Part shown: piece by piece, positions 34,759-44,510 of the stretch
Layout: every line of letters starts with the position of its first letter
Position numbering within the stretch: the first letter of the stretch is position 1
Source: Bryobacterales bacterium
GTDB lineage: Bacteria > Acidobacteriota > Terriglobia > Bryobacterales > UBA6623
Direction of reading: 5' to 3'
Assembly: GCA_022826925.1 (NCBI GenBank)
Contig: JAJDTX010000033.1
Coordinates: 16,645-80,644 of the forward strand
Length of the DNA stretch: 64,000 bases
Notes under the pieces: generated by a model
Told to the model about the DNA's origin: nothing
The model's input: the letters and a program-made list of their open reading frames with translations, nothing else
Database searches by the model: none
Program-made: the position numbers and the translations under genes

Positions 34759-35538
34759 ATGTCCAAAGTGTTGCCCGGCGTGATGACGCTCACAACCGAC
34801 TTTGGCTACCGCGACCACTATGTCGGGGCGATGAAGGGCGTCGTGGCCAGTCTCGCTCCCGGCGTTCAGGTCTTTGACATCACCCACGACGTGCCGAGCT
34901 TCGACGTTGCCGAGGGCGCGTTCGCGATCGCGCAGGCGTGGCGGAGCTACCCCGACGGCACTGTGCACGTGGTGGTCGTGGACCCCGGGGTCGGCTCGTC
35001 GCGAGCGCCCATAGCAGCCGCGGCGGGCCGGCACTTTTTCGTCGCGCCGGACAACGGAGTGCTGTCGCAGGTGTTGGAGTCGGTCGCGACGTCCAGCGTC
35101 CGACGGGTCGAAACCCGGCACGGGCTGGCGGAGATCAGCCGCACGTTTCACGGGCGCGACCTGTTTGCCCCGGTTGCGGCGAGGTTGGCAGCCGGCCTGA
35201 AGTTCGAGGACGTCGGCCCTAGCATGGCCGAACCGGTCCGGCTTTCCCCGGTCGCTGTCGCCGCCGGCATCGGGGCCGTGCTCCACGTGGACCGGTTCGG
35301 GAACGTCGTGACTAGCTTCCGTCCGGAGGACCTAGCCGACGGTTCAGGGCTGGAGGTCGGCGGAAGGGTGGTTGGCTTGCGAGCCGATTCTTATGCCGAT
35401 GTTCCCGAAGGTGAGCCGTTCCTGATCTTGGGTAGTTGTGGATATGTGGAGATTTCGTTGAACCGGGGCAGCGCGGCAGCTTGGTTGCAAGCGCGGGCGG
35501 GAGCGCGCGTGGCGCTGGCGCGCCTTCGGTCTGGCTAG
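34759..35538 (+). CDS. SAM hydroxide adenosyltransferase (DUF62 family)
   Basis: 259 residues. Family blocks: MTLTTDFGYRDHYVGAMKGV at the start, FDITHDVP, VHVVVVDPGVGSSRAPI, FVAPDNGVLS, TFHGRDLFAPVAA and HVDRFGNVVTS. These enzymes, homologous to bacterial fluorinase/chlorinase, hydrolyse S-adenosylmethionine to adenosine and methionine. The chlorinase-specific loop residues were not checked, so the plain hydroxide adenosyltransferase is the default. ATG 34759 follows GGAGAG by several bases; it starts 22 bases after the DedA-like gene on the same strand, so a two-gene transcript is likely. Confidence 0.88.
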   Translation: MSKVLPGVMTLTTDFGYRDHYVGAMKGVVASLAPGVQVFDITHDVPSFDVAEGAFAIAQAWRSYPDGTVHVVVVDPGVGSSRAPIAAAAGRHFFVAPDNGVLSQVLESVATSSVRRVETRHGLAEISRTFHGRDLFAPVAARLAAGLKFEDVGPSMAEPVRLSPVAVAAGIGAVLHVDRFGNVVTSFRPEDLADGSGLEVGGRVVGLRADSYADVPEGEPFLILGSCGYVEISLNRGSAAAWLQARAGARVALARLRSG

Positions 35539-35624
35539 GGAGCGTAGCCCTTCCAACGCCGAAGCGAGACCGCTTCCTAGCCGCCGCTGCGACCCTTGCC
35601 TGTCCGGCTGGACTCGCTGCAGAA

Positions 35625-37304
35625 CTAGCCCAGGCCTTCCACCAAGCCGTCGTCCGTGACACGGATGGATTCCGCGGCGGGCACCCTAGGGAGCCCGGGC
35701 ATTGTCATGATCTCGCCGCAGATCGCCACGACGAAACCGGCCCCGGAGGCCAGGCGAACCTCCCGGACGGGCACGGAATGCCCGCTCGGCGAACCTAGCA
35801 GCTTGGGATCGGCAGAGAAGCTGTACTGTGTTTTGGCCATGCATACCGGAAGCTTGCCGTAGCCAGCCTCGTCCCAGCGACTCAGCTGGCCGCGAACCTT
35901 CTTGCCCGCCTCAATGCCTTCAGCATGGTAAATCCGCCTCGCCACGGCTTGCATTTTCTCTAGCAGGGGCATTTCGTCCGGATATAGCGGTGCGAATCGG
36001 CTGTTGCGCTTCTGCAGCATTGCGATGACGTGACGAGCAAGCGCCTCCGCTCCCGCCGAACCGTCTGCCCAGTGAGTGCAAGGTATCGCTTCGATGCCGC
36101 GGGCGCTCACGTAGGACTGGATGGCGGCAACCTCGTCATCAGTATCCGTAGGGAAACGGTTGATCGCCACGGCGGTCGGCACGCCGAACTGCCGGAGGTT
36201 GTCGATGTGGCGCCCTAGGTTGGCGCAGCCCTTCTCGACTGCGGCGGCGTTCTCGGTAGCGAGGTCGTTCTTGTCGACCCCGCCGTTCCACTTCAGAGCG
36301 CGCACCGTGGCGACAATTACCGCTGCCTCGGGATTCAGCCCAGCGCTGCGGCACTTGATATCGAAGAACTTCTCGGCTCCCAGGTCCGCGCCGAACCCTG
36401 CCTCGGTGACGACGTAGTCCGCAAGCTTCAGCGCTGTCTTGGTTGCGATGACGGAATTGCAGCCGTGGGCGATGTTTGCGAACGGGCCGCCATGGATGAA
36501 CGCGGGGGTGTTCTCGATGGTCTGCACGAGATTCGGTTGCATCGCGTCCTGCAACAGCACGCTCATGGCGCCATCCGCGCGAAGGTCGCGGCAGTGCACC
36601 GGGGAGCGGTCGCGGCGGTAGCCGACGATGATCTCGCCAAGCCTTCGCCTCAGGTCGCGCAGGTCGCTGGCCAGGCACAAGATGGCCATGATCTCGGAGG
36701 CGGCCGTGATATCGAATCCGGTCTCGCGGGGGAACCCGTTGCGGACGCCTCCCAGCGAGCTGACGATCTGGCGCAATGCGCGGTCGTTCGTGTCGAGAAC
36801 GCGCCGCCAGACCACGCGCCGGGTGTCGATACCTGCCTTGCCATGCCAGTGGATGCTGTTGTCAACCATTGCGGCGAGCAAGTTGTGAGCGGCGGCGATC
36901 GCGTGAAAGTCTCCGGTGAAGTGGAGGTTTATGTCCTCCATCGGGACGACTTGAGCACGCCCTCCGCCGGTGGCCCCTCCCTTCATCCCGAAACATGGGC
37001 CTAGCGAAGGCTCGCGCAAGCAGATTGCAGTCGTATTGCCTAGCTGGCTCAGGGCATCGCCTAGGCCGACAGTGGTCGTAGTCTTGCCCTCGCCGGGAGG
37101 AGTCGGGTTCACTCCGGTAACCAAGATCAGCTTTCCGTCCGGCCGCCCTCCCAGCGAGTCCGTGAACTGCCGGGACAGTTTCGCCTTGTCGCGACCGAAC
37201 GCGAGGACATGCTCGCTTGGGATTCCAAGCTTGGCCCCAACCTCGTGTATCGGCCTAAGTCTTGCCGCGCGCGCTATTTCGATGTCGGTGTTGAAAGAAG
37301 CCAT
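35625..37304 (-). CDS. fhs: formate-tetrahydrofolate ligase
   Basis: 559-residue formyltetrahydrofolate synthetase, which makes 10-formyl-THF from formate, THF and ATP for one-carbon metabolism. The P-loop is [18 protein letters not shown] (about residue 70), followed by [63 protein letters not shown] and the late [12 protein letters not shown] segment. All are canonical. Size is normal. It starts with ATG 37304 and stands alone on the minus strand. No regulatory RNA was recognised upstream. Confidence 0.95.
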   Translation of the reverse strand: MASFNTDIEIARAARLRPIHEVGAKLGIPSEHVLAFGRDKAKLSRQFTDSLGGRPDGKLILVTGVNPTPPGEGKTTTTVGLGDALSQLGNTTAICLREPSLGPCFGMKGGATGGGRAQVVPMEDINLHFTGDFHAIAAAHNLLAAMVDNSIHWHGKAGIDTRRVVWRRVLDTNDRALRQIVSSLGGVRNGFPRETGFDITAASEIMAILCLASDLRDLRRRLGEIIVGYRRDRSPVHCRDLRADGAMSVLLQDAMQPNLVQTIENTPAFIHGGPFANIAHGCNSVIATKTALKLADYVVTEAGFGADLGAEKFFDIKCRSAGLNPEAAVIVATVRALKWNGGVDKNDLATENAAAVEKGCANLGRHIDNLRQFGVPTAVAINRFPTDTDDEVAAIQSYVSARGIEAIPCTHWADGSAGAEALARHVIAMLQKRNSRFAPLYPDEMPLLEKMQAVARRIYHAEGIEAGKKVRGQLSRWDEAGYGKLPVCMAKTQYSFSADPKLLGSPSGHSVPVREVRLASGAGFVVAICGEIMTMPGLPRVPAAESIRVTDDGLVEGLG

Positions 37305-37730
37305 AAGAAGCAGTCCGCTCTAGATCGACGAGGAATATCGGATGGCGCGCTGTCAGGTTCGGCCCCAGCGAGGGTCGCGGCTTTGCGCGCCATCGGCTGT
37401 CCGCCGAGGACCGCCAGGGCGGGACAGGTGTGGCGAACCATCTCGGGGAAAGCAGGCCTGCCGTCCAGCGGATGTCATTGCACGAGAGCGTCCTTGATAT
37501 TTCGGATTGTAGCCGACAGGTTGGAATCTCGAAATTCGGAGCCGGTTGGCGTGCCGCACTGGGCCGTTCCTGCTGCGTCACGTCAGCGCTCGAGTTTAGC
37601 TCCGCGATGCGTTGGCCGGGGAGCACCTGGAGAATACGCCCGTTGGGGTGGTTCTCATCAGCGCCGAAAGTAGCGCTTCGGCCGACGCTACAAGATTGGC
37701 CGGGCTACTGCGCCGGACTTCGCTCTGAGG
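37305..37730. other. intergenic region, no gene seen
   Basis: About 425 bases between the fhs start and the M23 peptidase stop. Open frames here are short and have no family-like sequence. No promoter, terminator or structured RNA could be supported by eye, apart from the fact that fhs transcription must start here. Confidence 0.4.
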
Positions 37731-38594
37731 CTAGTCGGCGCGAACAACGGGGTATGCGCTTGGCTTGCTCTTGAGGTAGCGGTAAGGATTGACGGTCAGA
37801 CCTCTGGAACTCACTTCGTAGTGGACGTGTGCGCCCGTGGTGCGCCCAGTCGACCCCACGAGTCCGATCAGCTCGCCACGCTGGACCGGCTGGCCCGGTC
37901 GAACAAGGTACTCCTTGAGATGTCCGTAGGTCGTGCTGAAGCCATTCCTGCCGTGAAGTATCTTCACGCAGTTTCCAAGTCCGGCATCCCAGCCCGTCAT
38001 CGAGACGAATCCGTCCGCCGTCGCTAGAACCGCGGAACCATATGGCGCGCTAATGTCTATCCCGCGGTGAAAGGTGCCCTTGCCGTGGAATGGGTCTAGG
38101 CGCCTTCCATAGGTGCTCGTGATGTGGCCCTTCACCGGCCAGATCGACGGAGTGCTGTTCGCCAGCAGCGCCGAGCCGCCGACCGAGGAGCGGTCCAGCG
38201 CGCCCTGAAGGCGGTCATATTGGTTCAGCGACGCATAGTAGGCCGGGGCTAGATCCGAACCGAAGGCATCTTCTGCCCCAAGGGAGTCGCGTTGAATGCC
38301 GTAGGCGATCGAGACTTGGTAGGCCAAGCCACTCAGCGAAGCCAGATGTTCCTCGCGCTCTTGCGAGGTCAGCACTAGGCTTTCGTACTCCTCGCGCATC
38401 GCCTCGCTCTGGGAAAGCAGCTGCTCTGCCTCTTGCGCCTTCTTGAAGTATCCGGCCGCCAGGCCGATGGTTGCCAGCAGCGCGGCCACAACAAGGCTAG
38501 CGACGGCCTGCAATCCTAGGTGCGAGACCTCGAAGCGCGCGAGACGGCCCAGCCTAGGGTGGGCAATAATGACTAGGAATCGTTTGTCTCGCAT
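37731..38594 (-). CDS. M23 (LytM) peptidase, membrane-anchored, with coiled coil
   Basis: 287 residues. A transmembrane helix (LQAVASLVVAALLATIGLAAGYF) near the N-terminus is followed by a coiled coil (EAEQLLSQSEAMREEYESLV) and a C-terminal LytM domain. HRGIDISAPYG supplies the His/Asp metal ligands and HVHYEV the HxH ligand and catalytic His; GHLKEYLVRPGQPVQRGELIG and STGRTTGAHVH are typical. The complete motif set implies an active peptidoglycan endopeptidase at the periplasmic side, in contrast to degenerate EnvC/NlpD activators. TAGGTT lies 4 bases before the ATG, so translation may be leaderless. Confidence 0.9.
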   Translation of the reverse strand: MRDKRFLVIIAHPRLGRLARFEVSHLGLQAVASLVVAALLATIGLAAGYFKKAQEAEQLLSQSEAMREEYESLVLTSQEREEHLASLSGLAYQVSIAYGIQRDSLGAEDAFGSDLAPAYYASLNQYDRLQGALDRSSVGGSALLANSTPSIWPVKGHITSTYGRRLDPFHGKGTFHRGIDISAPYGSAVLATADGFVSMTGWDAGLGNCVKILHGRNGFSTTYGHLKEYLVRPGQPVQRGELIGLVGSTGRTTGAHVHYEVSSRGLTVNPYRYLKSKPSAYPVVRAD

Positions 38595-38764
38595 GCGGAA
38601 CCTAGTGCTGGCTCAGTGAACTGACCGATGCGCACGACCGACATTGCGCGATTTGGGCCCCAAACCCCCAAATTACACGAGGATGGACAGCATTGTCAAG
38701 TGACAACTCGGTCAACAAAGCCTTGGCGATGCGCGATTTAGATCGAATCGATTCGCGCTATGCC

Positions 38765-39697
38765 ATGGAAGATCAGGTCATCCGGGCGATTCAGGCCCTC
38801 TGGGCCGGCCACGGCAACTCCCGCATTGCGGTCGGCGGAGGGGACGACTGCGGCGTGCTGCGCGTGTCCGACGGCCGGATTGATTGGCTGGTGACTTCGG
38901 ACCAACTGATCCAAGGCCGCCACTTCGTTCGAGATAGGCATCCGCCGCGGGACCTAGGCCGCAAGGCGCTTGTCCGATCACTCAGCGATATAGCCGCGAT
39001 GGGGGGCAGGCCGCTGTGCTTCTTGCAGACTGTCTGCCTGCCCGACTGGGCGGCGCGTTCGGAGTGGCACGAGGAATTTCAGCAGGGAATGCGGGCAGCA
39101 GCCGACGACCTCGATCTACCCGACCTGGCGCTGCTGGGAGGGGATGTCGCTGCCGGCGATATGTTCGTCGCGACGGTGACGGCGATCGGGCAGGTCGCCG
39201 CGGGAACTGCTGTGCTGCGCAGCGGCGCTCGCGCGGGCGACCAGCTCTGCGTCTCGGGCAGTTTGGGTGGATCCGCGCAGGGACTGAAACTGCTCCTCGG
39301 CGAATCGCCTCCTCCGCTAGACCACCCCGCCGTGCGTCGGCACTGCGCGCCCGGCTCAAGGCTGCCTTTGGGGTGGTCGTTGCGGGAGCTCCCCGCAACC
39401 TCGGCCTTGGACCTCAGCGACGGACTAGCGATCGATGCCAACCGCCTGGCCGACGCCAGCAGCGTGGCGCTCGTGATCGAAGCGTCCCGCGTACCTCTAT
39501 TTCCCGGTTCGGCGCTAGCCGATGCGCTGGTCTCGGGCGAAGAGTACGAACTACTGTTCACCTGTGCGGCCGGATGCACCGGATTGAGCGGGCTGGATGT
39601 GACTCCGATCGGCTGGGTGGAAAGCGGGTCGGGCGTTTGGCTTCAGACCGATCAAGGCCGGCAACGGCTCGTCCCGCGGGGATTCAGCCACTTCTAG
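38765..39697 (+). CDS. thiL: thiamine-monophosphate kinase
   Basis: 310 residues if started at ATG 38765 (MEDQVIRAIQALWAG); ATG 38729 would add 12 residues. Family blocks: IAVGGGDDCGVLRV (ATP/Mg binding Asp pair), TSDQLIQGRHFVRD, LGRKALVRSLSDIAAMGGRP, LLGGDVAAGD, CVSGSLGGSAQGL and SALDLSDGLAIDANRLADAS, all of the ThiL/PurM-like ATPase fold. It phosphorylates thiamine monophosphate to thiamine pyrophosphate. No ThiD/ThiE neighbours are visible. Function firm, start moderately sure. Confidence 0.93.
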   Translation: MEDQVIRAIQALWAGHGNSRIAVGGGDDCGVLRVSDGRIDWLVTSDQLIQGRHFVRDRHPPRDLGRKALVRSLSDIAAMGGRPLCFLQTVCLPDWAARSEWHEEFQQGMRAAADDLDLPDLALLGGDVAAGDMFVATVTAIGQVAAGTAVLRSGARAGDQLCVSGSLGGSAQGLKLLLGESPPPLDHPAVRRHCAPGSRLPLGWSLRELPATSALDLSDGLAIDANRLADASSVALVIEASRVPLFPGSALADALVSGEEYELLFTCAAGCTGLSGLDVTPIGWVESGSGVWLQTDQGRQRLVPRGFSHF

Positions 39698-39713
39698 GTC
39701 TGTGGTGAGTCCC

Positions 39714-41186
39714 CTATACGTCAAGTAGCGCATCGATCTCGCGGCTGAGCCGGGGCCGCGGAGTGGCCAGCGAGACTAGGACGAATACGACGGTCGATGC
39801 CAGCAGAGCGACCGCGCCGACCGCTAGGCCGGGTGGCAGAAGCGCGTAGCCGTGGCGCGCCGACATCTCCAAGATGAAATTCAGCGCGATGCTGGTGCTG
39901 ATCGAGGCCACGCAAGCTTGTCCTGTGGCTCGCTTCCAGTTCATGCCGATGCATATGCTGGGAACGATCGCGGCCGCGAACGTTCCCCAGCCAAACGTTC
40001 CGAGCAGGGCGATCAGGCTTTCCATGTAGAGCGCAAACACCGCTGACACGACCAGCAGCGCCCCTGTCACGATCCTGGACCACAGCAGCTCGCGCTCCAA
40101 TGGCCTGCCCCGGAGCGCGATGGGAATGTCGCGCACGACCGCGGCCGCGCCTAGGTTGAGGAACGAGTCCGCCGTCGACATGATTGCCGCGAGCAGGCCT
40201 GCGAAGACGATGCCTGCCAGCAGTTCCGGTGTGTACTGGAGCAGGAACGTGGGCGCCGCTAGGTCGGGATTCTCCAGCTCCGGGTGGTCGCCTCTGGCAA
40301 CCAGCGTGCGCATGGCGAGACCGATCCCCATCCACAGCATGGCCAGCACGAGGTAGCTCGCGCCGGTCGCGAGGGCGCTCCACTTCAGCTGCCGGATATC
40401 CTTGAGCATCATCAGCTTGGTGACAGCGTGAGGCTGCCCGGACGCCCCGATCCCGAACAGCAGCATCCAGCTCAGGGCGGCCATGTCGCCCCGCGAGCCC
40501 CACGGCCCGAAGTAGTCCGGTTCCATGGCCCACAGCGTCTGGCTGATGGACTGCATGCCCCCGCCCACCTTGAGGCACTGCAGCAGCACCGCGATGGCCG
40601 CGCCCAGCATCAGCAGGCCTTGGAACAGATCCGTATAGACGCCTGCTACGATCCCGCCCGCGATGGAATAGAAGGCAAGCACCCCCAGCCCGATGCTCAG
40701 GGCTACCAGCAGATCGATGCCCAAGACGGCCTGCAGCACGGTACCGATGGCAAGGATTTGCGTGCCGAGGTATCCGATGACGCCCAAGAAGATAGCCGCG
40801 CTCATCGCTAGCGCCGGCCACATGCCCCCGTAGCGAGCCGCGACGGCTTCCGGCAACGTCAGGATGTCGCGCACTTCGACGAGCAGGCGCAAGCGCTTGC
40901 CTGTCAGCAGGAAGACCACAGGCAGGCTGAAGGCGGAGACAAACACCATCCAAAGCGAGCTCGAGCCGGACTCGTAGACTAGGCCGGGGCCGCCGACGAA
41001 GCCGAACCCGCTCATCACGCTCGAGATCGTGGCCATGACCACGACGACCGGTCCCAGAGACTTGCCGGCGAGGAAGAAGTCGGCCGCCGAAGAGGTGCGG
41101 CGCATCGCCCACACGCCGATCACCGCGCAACTCGCCAGATAGACGACGACACAGGTGATGATGAGTTGCGAATCGGCGGTCGGCAT
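39714..41186 (-). CDS. sodium:solute symporter (SSS family)
   Basis: 490 residues with about 12-13 hydrophobic segments starting IITCVVVYLASCAVIGVWAM. Typical SSS features include SAADFFLAGKSLGPVVVVMATISSVMSGFGFVGGPGLVYESG near the N-terminus (sodium-site region) and ASYLVLAMLWMGIG later. Substrate is a small organic anion or sugar; it cannot be told. It starts 15 bases after a small membrane protein whose own start overlaps the upstream sulfatase stop, so the three form one operon: sulfatase, small membrane subunit, symporter. This suggests import of the desulfated product. Confidence 0.88.
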   Translation of the reverse strand: MPTADSQLIITCVVVYLASCAVIGVWAMRRTSSAADFFLAGKSLGPVVVVMATISSVMSGFGFVGGPGLVYESGSSSLWMVFVSAFSLPVVFLLTGKRLRLLVEVRDILTLPEAVAARYGGMWPALAMSAAIFLGVIGYLGTQILAIGTVLQAVLGIDLLVALSIGLGVLAFYSIAGGIVAGVYTDLFQGLLMLGAAIAVLLQCLKVGGGMQSISQTLWAMEPDYFGPWGSRGDMAALSWMLLFGIGASGQPHAVTKLMMLKDIRQLKWSALATGASYLVLAMLWMGIGLAMRTLVARGDHPELENPDLAAPTFLLQYTPELLAGIVFAGLLAAIMSTADSFLNLGAAAVVRDIPIALRGRPLERELLWSRIVTGALLVVSAVFALYMESLIALLGTFGWGTFAAAIVPSICIGMNWKRATGQACVASISTSIALNFILEMSARHGYALLPPGLAVGAVALLASTVVFVLVSLATPRPRLSREIDALLDV

Positions 41187-41201
41187 GAGTCGCTCGGGTG
41201 C

Positions 41202-41612
41202 CTACGGCTTGGAGGAATGGCGCTCAATGAACGCGCGCTGCCGGTCAGGCGGAAGGACTTCGCGATCGAAGATCAGGCCGTAGAGCACGCCGAGCATCAA
41301 TCCCAGCGGAGCGATGCCGTACACGAGCAGAGCCGTTCCGGCAGGGAACCCGCCGATGGTCCTGAGCGGCCCGGCCGGATCGTGCAGGTGGAACTGAAGC
41401 GCCAGCAGGCAGCAGAATCCGATCCCGAACGCCAGCACGGCCGCAATGGTGAGCCTAGACGGCCGCCCGGGCGAGCGCAGGCCGATCAGGCACAGCACCA
41501 CGATTAGCGCCACCGAGGCCATGCCGAGCAGCGCCGCGTTCCCGGCGAATCCGCCGGCCAGCGCGATCAAGCAAATGACGGCGGCCAGAGCCGCCAGCGG
41601 GGAGTTATTCAC
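41202..41612 (-). CDS. small membrane protein, probable symporter-associated subunit
   Basis: 136 residues, four hydrophobic segments (ALAAVICLIALAGGFAG, LGMASVALIVVLCLIGL, TIAAVLAFGIGFCCLLAL, AGTALLVYGIAPLGLMLGVLYGLIF) and a charged tail (FDREVLPPDRQRAFIERH). GTG 41612 overlaps the upstream sulfatase stop as GTGA, so translation is coupled; longer upstream frames run inside the sulfatase. Small four-helix proteins next to SSS transporters are common partner subunits, but this one was not matched to a named family. Role inferred only from context. Confidence 0.75.
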   Translation of the reverse strand: MNNSPLAALAAVICLIALAGGFAGNAALLGMASVALIVVLCLIGLRSPGRPSRLTIAAVLAFGIGFCCLLALQFHLHDPAGPLRTIGGFPAGTALLVYGIAPLGLMLGVLYGLIFDREVLPPDRQRAFIERHSSKP

Positions 41613-43045
41613 TTCCAAGGGGACTCTCGGTCCTCCAAGATCGAATATGCCTCGGTGTATACCTCCGCCATGCGCTCGTCCCACGCCGCCGCGATAGACG
41701 GATCCTCTTGCTGTTCGCCCATGTCGCCCGTGTGTTGCACCCACAGGTCGAGCGCGGATGCCATGCGAGTGAGGATCTGCTGGTGTTCCGGCGACTCTGC
41801 AAGGTTGTGCAGTTCGTCCGGATCAGTCTCGGTGTCGTAGAGCTCTTCTTCGGGACGGCTGCGGGCGAGAAACGGATTCTCGCTGGCGCTGAGCTGCCCC
41901 TCCTTCTCCAGCCTGAGCATCTGGCGCCAGATGGGATAGGAGGTTTCCTTGTACCGGTTCAGCTGCATGTAGGGCCGATCGGGGTAGTAGTTGCGGATGT
42001 ACTTGTAGCGCTTGTCGCGGACCGCGCGAATGCGGTCAACTGTCTCGTCGCAGCGATCGCGCGCTGCGAACACGTACTCCCGCGAAGCCGTCTTGTGCTG
42101 GCCAAGGAGGACTCGCCCCTCGAAGTGGGAGGGCACGTCGATGCCGGCGATCGCCAGCGACGTCGCTGACAGGTCGATGCTGCTCACCAGTTCGTCGCGC
42201 ACGCTGCCCGGCTCGAGTTGCCCCGGCCAGCGGATCACCAGGGGCACGCGAATGCCGCCGTCGTAGAGAAATTGCTTGTCGCGGGGCATCGGCCGCCCGT
42301 GGTCTCCGAAGAACATCACGACCGTCCGGTCCGCGATGCCGTCCTCCTCCAGACGGTCGAGCACGCGGCCGACCTTCTCGTCGAGCATGCGCACGGCGTC
42401 CAGGTACCCCGCCCAGTCTTTCTTGGCGACATCGTCCTGCGGATAGTACGCCGGGGGCTCCACGGCCGATGGGTCTGTCGGCGAGTCGATGTCGGCGGCG
42501 AAACCCCATGGCTCAGTCGCCTCGCCCCGGTGCGGTTCGAAGATGTTGACTTGGGCGTAGAACGGCTGCCCTGCTGCGCGGTCACGCCAGTTGTTGCCGT
42601 CGAACGGCTTTTTGTACTGGAAATTGAAGTCGGTCTTGTTGCGCCCGCCCAGGCCGCTCTGGTGGTCGTTGACGGTGTAGTAGCCTGCTTCGCGGAAGTA
42701 GTCAGTAATCAGTCGCACAGGCTCCGGCAGGGCGTAGCCATCGTTGCGATGGCTCCGGTGCGCGTGCGCGCCGATGGTTGTCTGGTACATGCCGGTGATG
42801 AGCGCGGACCGCGACGGCGAGCAAACCGGGCACGTCACGTAGGCATTCGTGAAGCGGGCGCCCTCAGCGGCGAGGCGGTCGATGTTGGGCGTGCTGACCT
42901 CGGTGCTGCCATAGCACGACAAGTCCGGCGATAGGTCGTCGGCGATGATCCAGACGATGTTCCACGGTTCGGGCGATGAAACGCCGCATCCGATTGCGCC
43001 CGCGGCGGCCATGCCGCCGAGGAACTGCCTGCGTGTCGTGATCAT
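41609..43045 (-). CDS. sulfamidase/heparan-N-sulfatase-like sulfatase, Tat-exported lipoprotein
   Basis: 478 residues. MITTRRQFLGGMAAAGAIGC combines a Tat motif (RRQFL) with a lipobox-like AIGC, so it may be a Tat-exported lipoprotein. VWIIADDLSPDLSCYGST has the paired Asp ligands and VCSPSRSALITG (Cys about 75) the formylglycine site. FGDHGRPMPRDKQFLYDGG matches the SGSH-like subgroup. ATG 43045 follows AGAGG by about 9 bases; upstream frames are not family-like. The product lies first in an operon with a small membrane protein and a sodium symporter. Probable substrate: an N- or O-sulfated sugar; specificity not proven. Confidence 0.9.
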   Translation of the reverse strand: MITTRRQFLGGMAAAGAIGCGVSSPEPWNIVWIIADDLSPDLSCYGSTEVSTPNIDRLAAEGARFTNAYVTCPVCSPSRSALITGMYQTTIGAHAHRSHRNDGYALPEPVRLITDYFREAGYYTVNDHQSGLGGRNKTDFNFQYKKPFDGNNWRDRAAGQPFYAQVNIFEPHRGEATEPWGFAADIDSPTDPSAVEPPAYYPQDDVAKKDWAGYLDAVRMLDEKVGRVLDRLEEDGIADRTVVMFFGDHGRPMPRDKQFLYDGGIRVPLVIRWPGQLEPGSVRDELVSSIDLSATSLAIAGIDVPSHFEGRVLLGQHKTASREYVFAARDRCDETVDRIRAVRDKRYKYIRNYYPDRPYMQLNRYKETSYPIWRQMLRLEKEGQLSASENPFLARSRPEEELYDTETDPDELHNLAESPEHQQILTRMASALDLWVQHTGDMGEQQEDPSIAAAWDERMAEVYTEAYSILEDRESPWK

Positions 43046-43121
43046 GGTTGCCTCTGGGGACCGCGCGCTGGGGCGGCCGAGCGGGATGCTGGCTGCAGGG
43101 CCGGAAATCCGGGCATGCGCC

Positions 43122-44510
43122 TCAACGATTTCGGATATTGTACAGGAACGTGAACTGCAGGCGAATGTCCCCGCCGAGGTATTCCTTCGGCAGAGGAGGG
43201 AAGGGATTCGAAGCACTCACGCCGGCAACGGCCGCGCGATCCAGCGGCGGCGCCCCGGAACTCTTGGCGATCACCAGCTTGGGCACGCTGCCGTTGCGTG
43301 CGACGGAGAACTGGATCAGCGTGCGCCCGCGACTCATGCCGAGCCGTGCGCTCTCGGGGATCACGGCGAACCAGTTCCGCCTTACCGCTGCCAGCACCTG
43401 GGTCAGATAGGGCCTGAAGTCGACACCGCGCGGGTCGCTCAGCAGTTCTACGAGGCTGCCTGATTCGGCCGGGCTGTTGGGCAGCGTCACCCTGGAATTG
43501 GAACCGCCGACGCTATCGCCGACCGCCTGTCTCGGAGGCCCGCTGCGCTTCATCTGTTCGATCGCACCGGAGATGACCTCTCCGGGTCTGGGAGTTAGTT
43601 GCAGCGTTCCCAACTGGGCGCTGCCCTGGCGGCTGGGCATGCGCGCCGGGGGATTTTCCAGCTTCAGCACGGCCCGCTTGCGAGTGGGTGCCGCGGGCAT
43701 GGGCAACAGCCTTGGGTCGCGGGCCTGCGCGAGTTCAAGGCCCTTGCGAAACTCTCCCGGATCGGGGCTTTGCGCCGGCGGCGGCTCTGCTTCTGGGGGG
43801 TCCTCCTTTTCCTCGAGTGCCGGATTCTCGGGTTCAGGTTCCGGTTCCTCGACCTCGACCGGCTGGGGCACCTCGGCGACCTCCTCGGGTTCCGGCTCGG
43901 GCGTGGGCTCGGGCTCGGCCTCGGGTCCGGGGCCCGGATCCGGCGCGGGCGCGGGCAGGCCGCGGAACCCGTCTTGGCCCTCGCCTGCGATGTCAACTTG
44001 TCTCTCGAGCGGCGGCAGGTCATCCAGCGACGGGGTCATCAGAGTGATCTGAACTGTGTTCCAATCCGCCGGCTCGTTGAGCTCCAGTTGCATCGTTCCC
44101 GGTATGACCAAGATCATCAAGCCGACCGCATGGAGCACCACCGCGGCCGCTTTCGTCACAGTGGCGCGCGATTGCAGCCCCCGCGGCTCCCATACAACCT
44201 CCAGATCGAGGTTGGTCCCAGTGTCGGGCGGCCACACGCCGCTTCCATCGGCGTCGTCATATCGACGCCGGGGATCGAAGCGTTCCGCCAGGAATTCCAG
44301 GGCTGGGCCATCTGGGCTTAGCCGATGCGGATTCACTGCACCGTGCGCCTGCTGCCAGGCGAGCCGCCGTTCGAATTCGGCGATCTGCAGGTACAGAGGA
44401 TGGTCGCTGGGCCGCAGCGCCGCCCCGTGCGCAACCGAGGCCCGGGCGGCCAAGCTCTCGGAATAGTCTTCGAGCAGGAAGTGAAGTCGGAATTTGTCCG
44501 GGCCCGGCAA
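43122..44510 (-). CDS. TonB-like energy transducer with long Pro/Glu linker
   Basis: 462 residues. An unusual N-terminal cytoplasmic stretch of about 125 residues precedes the transmembrane helix (VVLHAVGLMILVIPGTMQL). A very long Pro/Glu-rich linker follows (PEPTPEPEPEEVAEVPQPVE and neighbours), then a C-terminal TonB domain: YLTQVLAAVRRNWFAVIPESA, RGRTLIQFSVARNGSVPKLVI and LDRAAVAGVSASNPFPPLP. TonB transmits proton-motive force to outer-membrane receptors, such as the Oar-like protein at 17481. Its TTG start (44510) immediately abuts the TAA of the upstream oxidoreductase, implying coupling. The cytoplasmic extension is larger than in classical TonB. Confidence 0.85.
   Translation of the reverse strand: MPGPDKFRLHFLLEDYSESLAARASVAHGAALRPSDHPLYLQIAEFERRLAWQQAHGAVNPHRLSPDGPALEFLAERFDPRRRYDDADGSGVWPPDTGTNLDLEVVWEPRGLQSRATVTKAAAVVLHAVGLMILVIPGTMQLELNEPADWNTVQITLMTPSLDDLPPLERQVDIAGEGQDGFRGLPAPAPDPGPGPEAEPEPTPEPEPEEVAEVPQPVEVEEPEPEPENPALEEKEDPPEAEPPPAQSPDPGEFRKGLELAQARDPRLLPMPAAPTRKRAVLKLENPPARMPSRQGSAQLGTLQLTPRPGEVISGAIEQMKRSGPPRQAVGDSVGGSNSRVTLPNSPAESGSLVELLSDPRGVDFRPYLTQVLAAVRRNWFAVIPESARLGMSRGRTLIQFSVARNGSVPKLVIAKSSGAPPLDRAAVAGVSASNPFPPLPKEYLGGDIRLQFTFLYNIRNR

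Noticed and set aside
39721..41130. 469-codon frame overlapping the sodium symporter in another frame of the same strand.
   Set aside because: Arg/Gly-rich translation without hydrophobic segments; the symporter frame has the expected helices.
43800..43970. Apparent short tandem repeats in DNA.
   Set aside because: They encode the Pro/Glu-rich linker of the TonB-like protein, an expected low-complexity region.
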